Assembly (NCBI RefSeq): GCF_000967545.1
Contig: NZ_JXXV01000007.1
Coordinates: 186,001 to 250,000, forward strand
From: Vibrio galatheae
GTDB lineage: Bacteria; Pseudomonadota; Gammaproteobacteria; Enterobacterales; Vibrionaceae
Direction: 5' to 3'
DNA length: 64,000 nt
The notes below the pieces were generated by a model. It saw nothing but the letters and a program-made list of their open reading frames with translations, was not told the origin of the DNA and ran no database searches. Of the stretch, positions 1 to 7,741 are shown one piece after another. The position numbers and the translations under genes are program-made. Each line of letters opens with the position of its first letter. Positions within the stretch are counted from its first letter, which is position 1.

Positions 1-2
1 AC

Positions 3-1040
3 CGACGCCGCTATCTTTGTTCCTTCGTGGCTTGTGCGTTGATTATGACCTGTGTGTATCAATTTTGGCTAGCGTGGCCTTCACTGATAATAGCGAGTTT
101 ACAGTGGCAACGGGAAGTGAATAGCGAACTTGCAGATTTATTATACGATGCAAAAACTCACCCGTGGCTGGCCGGAGGTTATTTGGTTGGCGTGAGTTTT
201 TTGTATGGAATGCTTCATTCACTAGGCCCCGGGCATGGTAAAGTGATTGTCACGACTTACTTAGCGACCCACCCCACAAAAGTAAAAACCAGCTTGGTCT
301 TAACCATCATCTCGGCATTCTGTCAGGCACTAGTGGCGATTGTGCTGGTGAGTATTCTGTTATGGGGCTTCAATGCCTCTATGCGAGTCGTTAATCAACA
401 AGCAAATTTTTTTGTTTCACTGAGTTTTGTATTAGTGGTGATGCTTGGGTGTTTAATCTGTTGGAAAGCAGCTAAGCAGCTTTACCGTACAATGAGAACT
501 GAGAAAATTAAATTCGTCCGTATGACACCACTCACGATTAGGACTGCTTCAGAACATTCGCATATCGACAAAAAATTCGTTGTTTGTCCTTTGACTCTGC
601 GAACGCCAGTTGCAATGACCAATCAGCACAAAGCTACTCTGGAGAGCTGTGGGTGTGGGCATCAACATGTTGCCAGTGCACAAGCGATCAACCATGCTGA
701 AAATTGGCGAGAGTATGTTGGCATTGTTGCAAGTATTGGGATGCGTCCTTGCACAGGCGCTATTATGGTGCTGCTGTTTGCTAATATGGTTGGGTTGTAC
801 TGGATGGGTGTTGCTAGCGCGATAGCTATGGCAATAGGTACTGCATTTACAACATCCATCATTGCGGTAATGACCTTAACCAGTAAGCAATTGGTCAAAC
901 GTTATTTGACTGCTTCGAACAACAAAGCAAATTGGATGAATGTAGGCTATTTTCTACAATTCATCGGTGGCGTATTGCTGATTATGGTGGGGCTCACACT
1001 TATTGTCGGACAGAATTACTCTATTTCCCCACTATTATGA
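3..1040 (+). CDS. NicO-family nickel/cobalt transporter (RcnA-like), 5' end uncertain
   Basis: This is a polytopic inner membrane protein of the NicO/RcnA metal transporter family, which moves Ni2+ or Co2+. The family signatures are visible: HSLGPGHGKVIV in an early helix and GMRPCTGA in a later one, with a His/Cys-containing loop (CGCGHQH) between them. About six hydrophobic segments can be counted. The frame is open to the window edge. A GTG at 27 and an ATG at 45 are possible starts, but the true start may lie upstream of the window. Substrate is not decided by sequence; the nearby Zur-controlled endopeptidase makes a zinc link conceivable but unproven. Confidence 0.85.
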   Translation, partial: RRRYLCSFVACALIMTCVYQFWLAWPSLIIASLQWQREVNSELADLLYDAKTHPWLAGGYLVGVSFLYGMLHSLGPGHGKVIVTTYLATHPTKVKTSLVLTIISAFCQALVAIVLVSILLWGFNASMRVVNQQANFFVSLSFVLVVMLGCLICWKAAKQLYRTMRTEKIKFVRMTPLTIRTASEHSHIDKKFVVCPLTLRTPVAMTNQHKATLESCGCGHQHVASAQAINHAENWREYVGIVASIGMRPCTGAIMVLLFANMVGLYWMGVASAIAMAIGTAFTTSIIAVMTLTSKQLVKRYLTASNNKANWMNVGYFLQFIGGVLLIMVGLTLIVGQNYSISPLL

Positions 1041-1044
1041 TTTG

Positions 1045-1092
1045 ACCATGTAAGCAAGGGCGGCTAAAAACTATATCACTTACATGGTTTTA
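1045..1092 (+). terminator. Possible terminator of the NicO gene
   Basis: A 10-bp perfect inverted repeat (ACCATGTAAG / CTTACATGGT) with a loop of about 24 nt is followed by TTTTA, just after the transporter stop codon. The long loop makes it weaker than a typical intrinsic terminator. Confidence 0.35.
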
Positions 1093-1201
1093 CTTAACTA
1101 ACGTTTTTCAGTGGCATTGCTTACGCTTAGTCCCTCAGTTTCACTAGACTCAAATTATTGGCGCGAATACAGCCAAGAATGGCTCAGCGTGCTTCCTTCT
1201 G

Positions 1202-2074
1202 TTATACAGGAGAAACACGACGTCTTTTAGCGAGAGCCATTGCGATGTTCGCCTTATTGTAGGCACTCTCATTGATAAAGTGCGGGTAAATTTCTCCTTC
1301 GCCATTCCAATGAATATCATAGCCAGCGAAAGTCGCTAATAGAGGCCTCCCTGGTTTGACCGCTTCAAAATCTCTGCCACAAATAGTAGGGTGCACTAAT
1401 GCTTGTCGCATACCCTCTTGATCAAGTGGAACCTCGATTTTTTCGGTGTAAAAAAAAGCGTCATATTCGCTCAGTAAGCCGATTTGGTTGAGGTTGTGCT
1501 TTTCGACATAGTCCAATACTACGGTAAGCATCTGTTTCATTAACTCCAAAGTGTCGTGCTTTAGCGCACCATGTGCTTGCGCCCCGACTTCAATCATTAA
1601 TCCATATTGTCCAGCAGTACAAAGATAAGGTTGCTCTTGCCATTCTTTCCGCTCTTCAAAAAGGATATGTGCTGACGGCATTCGCTGTTTAACGTACGCG
1701 CCCAATTTCCGATAAAACACGTCGTTAGAAAGCAAAATTAACGTTGCCCCCATATTGCTGGTTGTATTGTGCAGGTCAACAATCAACTGTTTTGCTTGGT
1801 TTGCGTATTGCTCAATGAATTGGTTTGCAATCTTGCTTTCATACAAGTCGGAGCAACCATCGCTATCCGTTGCTGAGAACTCGCGATTTAAGTCGGTATC
1901 GATGTATCGGACGTTGTGCTTTACTGCTTCGGAGTTGGCGATGACCGAATCGGCTGAAAAGGTTGATCTCTCGACAGAGTAACGTTTTTCTTTGATTAGT
2001 TTATGTAAATAAACACCGGAAAGCTCGTTTCCGTGTGTTCCTGCAACGATAAGTACTGAATTAAGTTTGTTCAT
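1202..2074 (-). CDS. Aspartoacylase / succinylglutamate desuccinylase family (AstE/AspA)
   Basis: This 290-aa zinc-dependent deacylase belongs to the family that removes acyl groups from N-acylated amino acids such as N-acetylaspartate. The zinc ligands are visible as H14 and E17 in GTHGNE and H102 in DLHNTTSNMG. The substrate-binding RYIDTDLNR segment lies near residues 56-64 and the catalytic-type Glu of GLMIEVGAQ is near 162. A GAGAAGG ribosome site sits 8 nt before the ATG. It is divergent from the ShyB-like gene across a Zur operator, which is closer to the other gene, so zinc control of this one is only possible. An A8 run lies within the coding sequence. Confidence 0.88.
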   Translation of the reverse strand: MNKLNSVLIVAGTHGNELSGVYLHKLIKEKRYSVERSTFSADSVIANSEAVKHNVRYIDTDLNREFSATDSDGCSDLYESKIANQFIEQYANQAKQLIVDLHNTTSNMGATLILLSNDVFYRKLGAYVKQRMPSAHILFEERKEWQEQPYLCTAGQYGLMIEVGAQAHGALKHDTLELMKQMLTVVLDYVEKHNLNQIGLLSEYDAFFYTEKIEVPLDQEGMRQALVHPTICGRDFEAVKPGRPLLATFAGYDIHWNGEGEIYPHFINESAYNKANIAMALAKRRRVSPV

Positions 2075-2179
2075 TGTTGAGCCTTCTCAAAGAGAATGAG
2101 TTGATTGACTGGACTGTGCTTAGCCAGCCAATCGAGTGAATTGAATAAACGCGGACTAAACTGAGTAAAATTAATTTGA

Positions 2180-2202
2180 GATATGTTATAACATAACATT
2201 TG
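2180..2202. promoter_or_regulatory. Zur box (zinc uptake regulator operator)
   Basis: The 23-bp element contains ATGTTATA, one central base, then CATAACAT. It differs at about three positions from the known gammaproteobacterial Zur consensus, whose core is ATGTTATANTATAACAT. It ends 23 bp before the ATG of the M23 peptidase gene and lies about 105 bp from the divergent aspartoacylase start. Family knowledge: Zur with zinc represses from such sites, so zinc starvation should derepress the gene. Confidence 0.8.
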
Positions 2203-2225
2203 TAATTATTGATACTTAGTTTTTC

Positions 2226-3461
2226 ATGGTTCAATTTAGATTTATTGCTTTAATCGTTGCTGTGCTTTGTTTTTCGGTCGCTTGGCTTCTGCCTACCGCG
2301 GATGAGCCAAATCAAGATATTCACAGCGATCAACTTAATCAAATCAGTGATAGGTCACCACCTCCATCATCAGAGATGATAGCTCCCTCAGATATCAGTT
2401 TGACACCGTTGCCTAAACCTAAACGGGTGCACTACATAGTAAAAGTGGGAGATACGCTCAGTGGTATCTTTGCTCAATTGGGTGTCCCTTATCGAATTTT
2501 GCTGCAAATTCTCTCGGTTGATCTTGACCATCTCCAGCTAGATATGATTCAGCCTGGAAAAGAGCTTGAATTGGTGATGGATGATATGGGTCAATTGAGT
2601 CGGCTAATTTATCATGTGAGCCTTGTAGAGAAGGCTATCTACACTAGAGAAAACGACGGTTCCTTCTCTTACGAATTTCAGGAGATTTCAGGAGAATGGC
2701 GTGAAAGCTTATTTTCGGGAGAAATCAACGGGAGCTTTTCGATTTCGGCACATCAAGTGGGATTGACATCAGGCCAAGTCGCAAATATTACGCAGGTGAT
2801 GAAAGACAAGATTGATTTTGTTCGATCCCTAAGAGCCGGTGACCGTTTCGATATATTAGTGAAACAGCAATATTTAGGTGAACACAACACCGGCAACAGT
2901 GAAATTAAGGCGATTTCTTTTAAGTTAACGAAGGGCGAAGTCGGCGCATTTTTAGCCGAGGATGGCCGGTTCTATGATAGAGCTGGCAACAGTTTGGAGC
3001 GAGCGTTTGACCGCTATCCTGTCGATAAGGCATACCGTAGAATCACCTCTAGGTTTAATCCTAAGCGTAAACACCCAGTAACGGGAAGAATAGCGCCACA
3101 TAACGGAACGGATTTCGCGACACCAATCGGTGCACCAGTCTATTCTACAGGGGATGGAAAAGTGATTGCGGTTCGTAAACACCCTTATGCAGGCAACTAT
3201 TTGGTGATTGAACATAACAGCGTGTACAAAACGCGTTATTTACACTTGGATAAAATCTTGGTGAAAAAAGGTCAACTTGTAGTACGTGGGCAAAAAATTG
3301 CTCTTGCTGGGGCGACTGGCCGCTTAACCGGACCACATTTACACTTTGAAGTTTTAGTGCGTAATCGTCCTGTCGATGCGATGAAAGCCGATTTACCTAT
3401 CGCGAAGTCGCTTCCTAGTATCCACAAAAGCGCATTTTTTGGCACGAGTCTCAGAGTTTGA
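2226..3461 (+). CDS. M23 peptidoglycan DD-endopeptidase, ShyB-like
   Basis: This 411-aa envelope protein should cleave peptidoglycan crosslinks to allow cell wall expansion. An N-terminal membrane anchor or signal (residues 7-23) is followed by a LysM-like segment at about 68-115 (HYIVKVGDTLSGIF). A C-terminal LytM/M23 domain at about 285-385 carries the zinc and catalytic residues H292 and D296 (HNGTD) and the HLH pair at 371-373. No good ribosome site precedes the ATG, which is 23 bp from a Zur operator. V. cholerae ShyB is a Zur-repressed endopeptidase made in zinc starvation. The same operator plus domain layout suggests this is its counterpart, although M23 paralogues ShyA and ShyC share the domain order. 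Confidence 0.88.
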   Translation: MVQFRFIALIVAVLCFSVAWLLPTADEPNQDIHSDQLNQISDRSPPPSSEMIAPSDISLTPLPKPKRVHYIVKVGDTLSGIFAQLGVPYRILLQILSVDLDHLQLDMIQPGKELELVMDDMGQLSRLIYHVSLVEKAIYTRENDGSFSYEFQEISGEWRESLFSGEINGSFSISAHQVGLTSGQVANITQVMKDKIDFVRSLRAGDRFDILVKQQYLGEHNTGNSEIKAISFKLTKGEVGAFLAEDGRFYDRAGNSLERAFDRYPVDKAYRRITSRFNPKRKHPVTGRIAPHNGTDFATPIGAPVYSTGDGKVIAVRKHPYAGNYLVIEHNSVYKTRYLHLDKILVKKGQLVVRGQKIALAGATGRLTGPHLHFEVLVRNRPVDAMKADLPIAKSLPSIHKSAFFGTSLRV

Positions 3462-3562
3462 TTATTTAGTAGAAGCGAGTCAACGAAACATGAGTCTTAA
3501 CTAAAATTTGATATGGAAAATTTTCGCTGTACCAGAAATTATCCGACAAGACAGAGTGCGCT

Positions 3563-3796
3563 ATGGATCGTAACTCGGAATTGTCCAAAGGTGTGCTCAC
3601 TGGGCACCTGTCTGATGAGTTAGACGCATGTTGCGAACTCTGCCCCATTTCCCGAAGGCAACGGTATTGTTTTTGGTTCGATAAGAAGGGCTTTCCGGAT
3701 GGGGAGTTGGGTGAATTGCTTAAGTTGTGTCTCGCACTGAAAATTGAAGGGTTAGACAGCGTGGTTAAACCTCAAATCATGATGCTTGAAGTTTAA
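3563..3796 (+). CDS. Hypothetical 77-aa protein
   Basis: I do not recognise this protein. It has an N-terminal CCELCP cysteine cluster (residues 23-28), then a basic/aromatic RRQRYCFWFDKKGF stretch and an amphipathic ELGELLKLCLALKIEGL helix. Composition looks protein-like, but the ribosome site is weak. It stands alone after the endopeptidase gene and converges on a short minus-strand remnant. A chance reading frame cannot be excluded. Confidence 0.45.
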   Translation: MDRNSELSKGVLTGHLSDELDACCELCPISRRQRYCFWFDKKGFPDGELGELLKLCLALKIEGLDSVVKPQIMMLEV

Positions 3797-3799
3797 CCC

Positions 3800-3887
3800 T
3801 CAGTAAGAGACGAAAAGTCCGACGTCTGTATCAGCCTGTGATGAAAAAGCCAGCAGCATCCCCAGCACTAACCCGAATATTTTTCAT
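3800..3887 (-). pseudogene. Frameshifted signal-peptide microgene
   Basis: On the minus strand a good ribosome site (GAGGAA) lies 4 nt before an ATG at 3887. Read straight, the frame stops after 18 codons (MKNIRVSAGDAAGFFITG). Removing one A from the A5 run right after the ATG opens a 28-codon frame. That frame starts MKIFGLVLGMLLAFSSQA, a textbook signal peptide with an AxA-like end, and is followed by ten residues ending VSY and a stop at 3800-3802. This may be a decayed gene, a phase-variable start or a sequencing indel. No family is recognised. Confidence 0.4.
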
Positions 3888-4059
3888 ATGTTTCCTCGTA
3901 TCGAAAGCGCGCAAGAATGCACAATATTTCGAGTGAAGTATCAGTGACCTGAGAGGGAGCACCGATATTTCACACTGCTGGCCGAGTTTTGTTCGATGTT
4001 TACATCGGGATGACTATATCGAAAGAATCACTTACATTTGTTTTACGCACTGTGTGTCT

Positions 4060-5376
4060 TTACAGGGTTTCGTTTAGGTGGTTCATCGCGTCGACAACTT
4101 TGTCTGAGCCGAGTTGAATTTCCTCCATTACATCTCCCGCTTCTGTCGAAAGGTTTAATGCTTCACTTGCTTCCGTCTGACACTGCGCGATCAACGATAC
4201 GGCGCCTTCGGTGAGTTTGAGGTTCTCGCTCATGACAGCGACAATTTCGTCAGTTGTCTTGTTGGTTCGAGACGCCAATTGACGTACCTCGTCTGCGACA
4301 ACTGCAAATCCACGCCCTTGTTCGCCTGCGCGCGCTGCTTCGATCGCAGCGTTGAGTGCCAACAAATTGGTTTGATCGGCAATTCCACTGATGCTGTTGA
4401 CTAATTCACTGATTTTTTTCGATTGCTCGTTCAAAGCTTCGATACTGGCACTGGCCTGTTTCATCTGTTCAGTCAGTGATTCCATCTTATCGATCGTCGA
4501 GCTGATGACTTGCTGGCCTTGGGTGGTTTGTTGTCCGGTAGCGTCAGATACATCAAACGCAATTTTGGCAGCTTCCGTGGCGGCCATTTCACGTGCTACT
4601 TGATCGGTGATGACGGTCGCGAACTTCACAACTTTATACAACTCGCCTAAATCGTTGTGTATTGGGTTGTATGATGCTTCCAGCCAAACAATACGACCAT
4701 AACTATCGACACGCTTAAAGCGTTGCGATACAAACTGGCCGCTTGCCAACTTGCGCCAAAACGCGGTGTAGCTATCCGAGTTTGCCTCTGCAGGCTCACA
4801 GAAGATTCGGTGATGTTTGCCGACGATTTGCTCGGCATTGGAATAACCCATAGTGCTCAGGAAAATGTCATTAGCACGAATAATGGTGCCATCAAGCGTA
4901 AACTCAATGACAGCAGTCGAGCGGTTTAGTGCTTTGAGCATATCTTCATGCTCGCGTGATGTCTTAATCGTGCGCGTCAACTCTGTCGAAAATACACTAA
5001 TGTTTAGTATTTCATTCTTACTGTTAATGATTGGCTGAATTATAGTACGTAGCCAGGCTTCGTCATTGGCACCATTTTGCACTTGCATCGCGCCGTTCCA
5101 GTGCAAGCCTTTATCTAGCGCGTCTTTCATTCGCTTAAAATGTTCAGTGTTACGAACTTTTTGGGGTACTAAGTCTGTTAGGTGCTTGCCTATCACCGCT
5201 GAAGCCTTGAGGTTTAAACTCGATTCAAACAAGCTGTTGACTGCGACGATGAACCCTTTCGGGTCTAATGTGATACCCAACATGTCTTTATCAAAGCTTT
5301 CTTTTACCTGTATTAGGGAATAGAACCGCTCTTTAAGCTGTTGGTGTTCCTTACGGAGAGAGTTATTGAAGAACAT
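4060..5376 (-). CDS. Soluble PAS-PAS methyl-accepting chemotaxis protein
   Basis: This 438-aa chemoreceptor has no transmembrane segment. Two PAS domains (about residues 30-130 and 145-260, with PAS-type text such as [15 protein letters not shown]) precede a cytoplasmic signalling domain at about 270-430. That domain carries the conserved hairpin [20 protein letters not shown] and the following [13 protein letters not shown]. It is expected to couple a redox, heme or ligand signal to CheA/CheW. Such PAS-MCPs are typically Aer-like or respond to internal energy state; the cofactor is not readable here. It is monocistronic, with no partner gene nearby. Confidence 0.9.
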   Translation of the reverse strand: MFFNNSLRKEHQQLKERFYSLIQVKESFDKDMLGITLDPKGFIVAVNSLFESSLNLKASAVIGKHLTDLVPQKVRNTEHFKRMKDALDKGLHWNGAMQVQNGANDEAWLRTIIQPIINSKNEILNISVFSTELTRTIKTSREHEDMLKALNRSTAVIEFTLDGTIIRANDIFLSTMGYSNAEQIVGKHHRIFCEPAEANSDSYTAFWRKLASGQFVSQRFKRVDSYGRIVWLEASYNPIHNDLGELYKVVKFATVITDQVAREMAATEAAKIAFDVSDATGQQTTQGQQVISSTIDKMESLTEQMKQASASIEALNEQSKKISELVNSISGIADQTNLLALNAAIEAARAGEQGRGFAVVADEVRQLASRTNKTTDEIVAVMSENLKLTEGAVSLIAQCQTEASEALNLSTEAGDVMEEIQLGSDKVVDAMNHLNETL

Positions 5377-5553
5377 AAGATTCCCGTGTTATATGCAGTA
5401 AGCGTAATATGTACAATGATGTTAACAATTTGTTTTTATATTACTTACTTATAGCATATAAAATGCCGAGGTATAACTTGATTGTTTGTGTGGTTGGGGG
5501 TGTGCTTGGAGTATGAAATTAGCGAGCTGACAACCGTAAGCTCATTACTTGTG

Positions 5554-5868
5554 CTAATCTTGGCTGGCAAAATACGCGGCGATGTCTTTCAAATCTTGGT
5601 CATTAAGTCGCGATAGCTGAGCTTGCATCATTTCAGCTAATGGTCCTTGGCGATGACCATCTTGATAGTCTTTCATTGATTGAAATTGATACTGAGCGTT
5701 CTGCCCTTTCAAATTTTGGTAAGTAGGATTTGAAGCCGTTCCATCACTACCATGACAAAAGACGCAACTTGGTACTTTTACTTTACCAAGCTGTGGGTTA
5801 CCGAAATCAGTGTTGGCGAATGCCGCTGAAGGGAGAAGGAGTAGTAAGGTAACAATGCGCTTCATCAT
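5554..5868 (-). CDS. Periplasmic class I c-type cytochrome
   Basis: This 104-aa exported monoheme cytochrome c should shuttle electrons in the periplasm. A signal peptide of about 18 residues ends at AFA-N. The heme-binding CVFCH motif is at 35-39, and a distal Met candidate lies in the LAEMMQAQLSRL segment. The size and the C-terminal DLKDIAAYFASQ helix are typical of the cytochrome c553/c5 group. Two tandem ATG codons offer alternative starts three bases apart. It lies after the threonine aldolase gene, separated by a terminator, so it is probably transcribed separately. Confidence 0.9.
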   Translation of the reverse strand: MMKRIVTLLLLLPSAAFANTDFGNPQLGKVKVPSCVFCHGSDGTASNPTYQNLKGQNAQYQFQSMKDYQDGHRQGPLAEMMQAQLSRLNDQDLKDIAAYFASQD

Positions 5869-5902
5869 GACGTCTCGTTAAATGCAAACTCCTTAAGAAT
5901 AA

Positions 5903-5923
5903 AGCTTCCCCTAAGGGGAAGCT
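5903..5923 (-). terminator. Intrinsic terminator after ltaE
   Basis: A perfect 9-bp stem AGCTTCCCC / GGGGAAGCT with a 3-nt loop is followed on the minus strand by TTTATTCTT. It lies just below the ltaE stop codon and above the cytochrome c gene. Confidence 0.75.
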
Positions 5924-5933
5924 CAAGAGTCAA

Positions 5934-6941
5934 TTATTTGAGGTATTGCGCAAGTTTGGTGAGCAACAGATCAATATCGGCGCTGGTTACGTCTTTGTGG
6001 GTAACGAAACGAATCGGGTTACCCGGTGAAATCGTGATTCCATCCGTTTTTAATTGCTGGGCAATCTGGCCGATTTGAACCGACTCATCGAGTTTGGCGA
6101 AGACAATATTGGTCTCCACGAAATTTGGGTTAACGGAAAAGCCTGCTAATTCACTCAGCCCAATTGCCAGTTTTTTCGCGTTTTGATGATCTGTTTTGAG
6201 CTGTGTTACTTGCTCGGTTAACGCGAGCTTGCCCGCTGCGGCGAGAATTCCCGCTTGGCGCATACCACCACCGACCATTTTACGTAATCGACGCGCTTTG
6301 GCGATGAACGCTTTATTGCCAAGTAACAACGAGCCAATTGGTGCTGACAAGCCTTTTGACAAACAGATCGTCATTGAATCAAAGTACTGGGCGATCTCTT
6401 TGATATCCACATCTAAAGCGACTGCAGCGTTATATACCCGAGCGCCGTCAAGGTGCAGTGACAGGCCGTGTTGATCAACAAACTCACGAGCTTCGGCAAG
6501 ATAAGCAAGTGGCAGAACCTTACCATTAATTGTGTTCTCTAAACTGAGTAGCTTGGTGCGAGCGAAGTGGCAATCATCAGGTTTGATCGCGGCTTTCAAC
6601 TTAGCAAAATCGAGTGTGCCGTCCGGATTATTCTCTATGGGTTGAGGTTGAATAGAGCCGAGTACTGCCGCGCCTCCTGCTTCAAATTTGTAGTTGTGCG
6701 CTTGTTGACCACAAAGGTATTCGTCACCACGCTCGCAGTGAGCCATTAGCCCCAGCAAATTTGCCTGAGTGCCAGAGGTGGTAAACAGCGCCGCTTCAAA
6801 ACCGTGTTGCTGCGCTGCCCATTGCTCTAGATCGTTTACAGTTGGGTCGTCGCCGTAAACATCATCACCAACCTCGGCCCTAGCCATTGCAGCGCGCATT
6901 GCATCGGTTGGCTTGGTCACCGTATCTGAACGAAAATCCAT
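5934..6941 (-). CDS. ltaE: Low-specificity L-threonine aldolase
   Basis: This 335-aa PLP enzyme cleaves L-threonine and L-allo-threonine to glycine and acetaldehyde. The protein begins with the characteristic MDFRSDTVTKPT. It has the phosphate-binding SGTQAN segment at 56-61, the DGARV motif around 165-169 and the Schiff-base lysine K196 in TICLSKGLSAP. Length matches the family. An AGGGGA ribosome site precedes the ATG. It follows the Nudix gene with a 16-bp gap and is probably co-transcribed with it. Confidence 0.95.
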   Translation of the reverse strand: MDFRSDTVTKPTDAMRAAMARAEVGDDVYGDDPTVNDLEQWAAQQHGFEAALFTTSGTQANLLGLMAHCERGDEYLCGQQAHNYKFEAGGAAVLGSIQPQPIENNPDGTLDFAKLKAAIKPDDCHFARTKLLSLENTINGKVLPLAYLAEAREFVDQHGLSLHLDGARVYNAAVALDVDIKEIAQYFDSMTICLSKGLSAPIGSLLLGNKAFIAKARRLRKMVGGGMRQAGILAAAGKLALTEQVTQLKTDHQNAKKLAIGLSELAGFSVNPNFVETNIVFAKLDESVQIGQIAQQLKTDGITISPGNPIRFVTHKDVTSADIDLLLTKLAQYLK

Positions 6942-6957
6942 AAATTAATCCCCTTAC

Positions 6958-7482
6958 TTATATATAACCGCACAGTTTCGCTTTGCTTAAACACGCGATG
7001 GTCTTAGCATCGGTGATTTCGCCAGCGATAATTTTTTGTTCGAGCTGGGCAACAGACAAGGCTAACACCTCAATCACTTCATCATCGTCACATTGAAAAC
7101 GTTGAGTTTGGCTGAGCTGCTTAGCGACGAACAGATACTGTATCTCATCGCAAAACCCAGCTAGGGGAGTCACCTGTCCGAGTGATATCATGCTACTAGC
7201 GCTAAACCCTGTTTCTTCCTCTAGCTCGCGATGAGCGCAAGACTCTATGGGTTCCCCTGATTCTAAAGTACCCGCTGGAAGTTCTAATAACCATTTCTTT
7301 AATGACGGGCGATACTGGTTGATAACAATGATGTGTCCGTTGCTATCAATCGGCAAGATGACCGCTGCTCCGGGATGTGAAATAGTGGTATGAGTGATAT
7401 GTTTGCCGTTGGGAAGAGCGATAGTCTCCTCAACTAGAGAGATGCGTTTCCACGAATGAAGCGTCTTAGTACTATTATCCAT
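6958..7482 (-). CDS. Nudix hydrolase, ADP-ribose pyrophosphatase-like
   Basis: This 174-aa hydrolase of nucleoside diphosphate linked compounds resembles the ADP-ribose/ADP-sugar pyrophosphatase group. The Nudix box is complete, with G-x5-E-x7-REL-x-EE-x-G visible as GTLESGEPIESCAHREL followed by EEETGF. The NQYRPSLKKWLLELPAG segment before the box is typical of NudF-like enzymes. No strong ribosome site precedes the ATG at 7482. It is first in a two-gene unit with ltaE and divergent from ravA. The exact substrate cannot be set by sequence. Confidence 0.88.
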   Translation of the reverse strand: MDNSTKTLHSWKRISLVEETIALPNGKHITHTTISHPGAAVILPIDSNGHIIVINQYRPSLKKWLLELPAGTLESGEPIESCAHRELEEETGFSASSMISLGQVTPLAGFCDEIQYLFVAKQLSQTQRFQCDDDEVIEVLALSVAQLEQKIIAGEITDAKTIACLSKAKLCGYI

Positions 7483-7672
7483 TAGTTTTATATTTTAGCC
7501 CTAGCTTAAGACAGAACTTACCATAACTTCTCGCGCTCGTGATATAAAGCTCAATCTCAAGGCTCAACAGCAAAACCGTTACCTTAAACCCTCAAAAGTG
7601 CAAACATAGTTTTCGTTGGGATACGCTCAAAGCGCTTCTGATATAAAGATTTGTTCAATCCGAAAATTGCAC

Positions 7673-7710
7673 TTGTAACAAGATGATAACAAATGTATAA
7701 AATTATACAT
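7673..7710 (+). promoter_or_regulatory. ravA promoter with overlapping inverted repeat
   Basis: TTGTAA (7673-7678) and TATAAA (7696-7701) are separated by exactly 17 bp, a near-consensus sigma70 promoter. The -10 element sits inside a perfect inverted repeat ATGTATAA-AA-TTATACAT (7693-7710), which could be an operator. The ravA ATG lies about 30 bp further on, behind an AGGAG ribosome site. Confidence 0.55.
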
Positions 7711-7741
7711 ACCATGCGGTTAGCCTTAGGAGAGCGCGAAC

